Positions 62,701 through 64,000 of a stretch of 64,000 nt of DNA are shown piece by piece. Origin of the DNA: Heterotrichella gracilis (taxonomy: Eukaryota; Sar; Xanthophyceae; Tribonematales; Xanthonemataceae). The stretch covers positions 62,001 to 126,000 of the forward strand of contig JAULBX010003444.1 in NCBI GenBank assembly GCA_032358255.1, read 5' to 3'. A program made the position numbers and the translations under genes. The notes below the pieces were generated by a model, which saw nothing but the letters and a program-made list of their open reading frames with translations, had not been told where the DNA came from and made no database searches. Within the stretch, counting starts at the first letter, position 1. Each line of letters starts with the position of its first letter.

Positions 62701-64000
62701 TTTGTAACGAAATATCAGGAGGATTTCAATATATCACTGTGATATATTCAAATCCTCCTGGAAAGATGACTATTTCTGCTGACCAATTCAGCTGACCATT
62801 TTGAAATAATTTACATATCGGAATGTGAAAGCTGTTTTCGAGTCTGTTTTTCTAAATGATTTCCACCGTTACGACAACATGGCACATTTTATATATAGCT
62901 ATTGGGCTGGTGTGAGACTGTAAATAATATTGTAGAACTAGTGGGCGACCCGCGACTAACGCTGCGGGCAAATTATAATGTTATTGCCTTTGGCAGAATT
63001 TGTATTTGTTCCATAAATTAACTGTTTAAATTGGTTGAAATAGCAATTACATTCGGTTACACAGTCCCACTTTCGTCTCACAGGCAACCCGTACTGAGTG
63101 TATTGAACTTGAAATATACAGGGCCCCGCATGTGACAGCAGCGCACCTTTCTGGAGGGTAGTTCAGGCGAGAGATAGTCGCTCAGTCCCTCAACATCATA
63201 CCAGTCCTGCACAGCGCCCCACGGGTCCCGCAGAAACACCAGGTCGATATCCACATAAAGCACACTCACGTTGTAGTCCAGCAGCTTCCGAGACCACCAG
63301 TGTTTTGCAAACAAGGTGGTGTCGTTCACCCCTGCCCTGCATAATATCTCTTACTTTTAACTGGTTGCTTTGTGAACAGCAAGGTGGCTGGCATGCTCCA
63401 CTGCCCAGCGCAGATACCATGTTTTGTTCATTCTCTTTTACAAAAACTCTTGTGAGTGTGCTGGGCGAACAGGTTGTCAGCCACCACAGCCCAGCACTTT
63501 ATTTCTGTGACATGTTCTCAAGTATAATACAGTCCTGTAACCACCAGTCCCTTTGCTGCTCTAGTTCTGGCAAAAATGGAATGGTGAGCGTATGCATTGC
63601 TTGCCCATCGCTTGTGCAAGGCCTGTTACAGCACCATATGACCTGGCAAGCGACTCATATGGCGTGGGCTATATGCATGCATATATGTAGCGCCGGTGCT
63701 TCTCACCTGGCAAACGCTGCGGTGTGGTGTGGCGCAAGCTTGTCCGCAAAACAGGGGTCCAGGGCGTGCCTCGCCCTCAGCTGCTGGCAGCTGGCAGGGC
63801 TGCTTATCAGCATGAAGTTCCGCAGTCGCCCCACTGCCCTGAGGCTCGCCAACGTGTGGCGCAGCATGGGCACATGGACGTCGTACCGGTGCGCTGGCGG
63901 GGCGCCGTGCGCGCCAGGTTCGAACTCTACCACCGTGAAGATCACCTTGGATGTGTTGCCAGCGACAGCACGGACCAGCGCCTCCACGTTGGCTGCGTCC
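59783..64000 (-). CDS. GT77-like nucleotide-diphospho-sugar transferase (partial, N-terminus beyond right edge)
   Basis: Golgi-type glycosyltransferase related to the plant/algal GT77 group (arabinosyl- and xylosyltransferases of cell-wall glycoproteins). Exons on the minus strand, all phases agreeing: 64000-63707 (open at the edge), 63336-63147, 62384-62353, 61835-61734, 61353-61260, 60504-60420 and 60003-59783. Landmarks are VIFTVVEFEPG and LRNFMLISSP, then FAKHWWSRKLLDYNVSVLYV leading into the DID metal-binding motif (DIDLVFLRDPW). Next come STGLVFLRPTSAAKAF, LEASRGVWEQAIVNRALLEH (equivalent of the family's WDQ-xFN motif), LLPHSAFCNVGGVYIARKE and the end ATVVHCGWVRGPSNKTATLK, RLGLWFENDW. 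The 32-nt exon uses an AG/GCAAGG (GC-AG) donor, the only choice that fits the phase of the next exon. Signal anchor and first exons lie outside the window. Confidence 0.86.
62716..62760. repeat. 22-bp near-perfect palindrome (1-nt centre)
   Basis: The left arm CAGGAGGATTTCAATATATC (continuing AC, 62716-62737) and the right arm 62739-62760 are complementary at 21 of 22 positions around a single T. The element lies in an AT-rich intron of the GT77-like gene. Confidence 0.95.

Noticed and set aside
63905-63925. GGTTCGAACTC, a tRNA B-box-like word
   Set aside because: It lies inside a coding exon of the GT77-like gene and has no cloverleaf around it.

Overview
The window looks like nuclear DNA of a green alga (Chlorophyta, probably chlamydomonadalean). 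The reasons are intron-dense genes with GC-rich exons, short introns that mostly begin GTGAG/GTGGG and end in pyrimidine-CAG, CCCTAAA-like degenerate telomeric words, and a gene set typical of algae and plants: a starch-granule protein, a class XI-type myosin tail, a CCT-domain regulator, an alpha-kinase and a GT77-like glycosyltransferase. Exon junctions below were read by eye from splice consensus, reading phase and protein-family similarity. No species is claimed.

Layout, left to right. About 0.3-3.2 kb (-): ESV1/LESV-like starch protein, cut by the left edge. 4.4-10.5 kb (+): cytosolic lysyl-tRNA synthetase, 12 exons. 11.5-12.7 kb (-): BTB/POZ protein with a plastid-type leader. 14.5-21.3 kb (+): PP4 regulatory subunit 3, 11 exons. 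23.1-24.4 kb (-): unidentified protein. 26.1-29.9 kb (-): a U-box joined to USP7/UBP12-type ubiquitin-like domains without a protease domain. 30.7-31.8 kb (+): alpha-kinase, head to head with the previous gene. 32.9-37.1 kb (-): nucleoporin NUP58. About 37.4-39.5 kb (-): unresolved membrane protein. 39.7-41.4 kb (-): CCT-motif regulator. 42.6-45.0 kb (-): dolichol kinase. 46.3-50.9 kb (+): motorless, membrane-anchored DIL-domain protein. 52.1-54.1 kb (+): METTL5 rRNA methyltransferase. 55.7-57.2 kb (+): intronless F-box protein. 58.4-58.7 kb (-): lone terminal exon of a ferredoxin-reductase-like protein. 59.8-64 kb (-): GT77-like glycosyltransferase, cut by the right edge.

Most genes are unrelated housekeeping or regulatory loci: translation (LysRS, METTL5), N-glycosylation and cell surface (dolichol kinase, GT77), nuclear pore, phosphatase and kinase signalling, and ubiquitin pathways (BTB, F-box, U-box). 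No operon-like logic is expected. The right end (57-63 kb) is AT-rich and gene-poor. No CRISPR array, rRNA, convincing tRNA or recognisable retroelement was seen.

The items most worth a second look are the U-box/USP7-HUBL architecture, the motorless membrane-anchored myosin-XI-type tail, an intron flanked by a 13-bp direct repeat (possible recent intron gain), apparent one-base frame breaks in three genes, two near-perfect inverted repeats, and a likely GC-AG intron in the glycosyltransferase gene.
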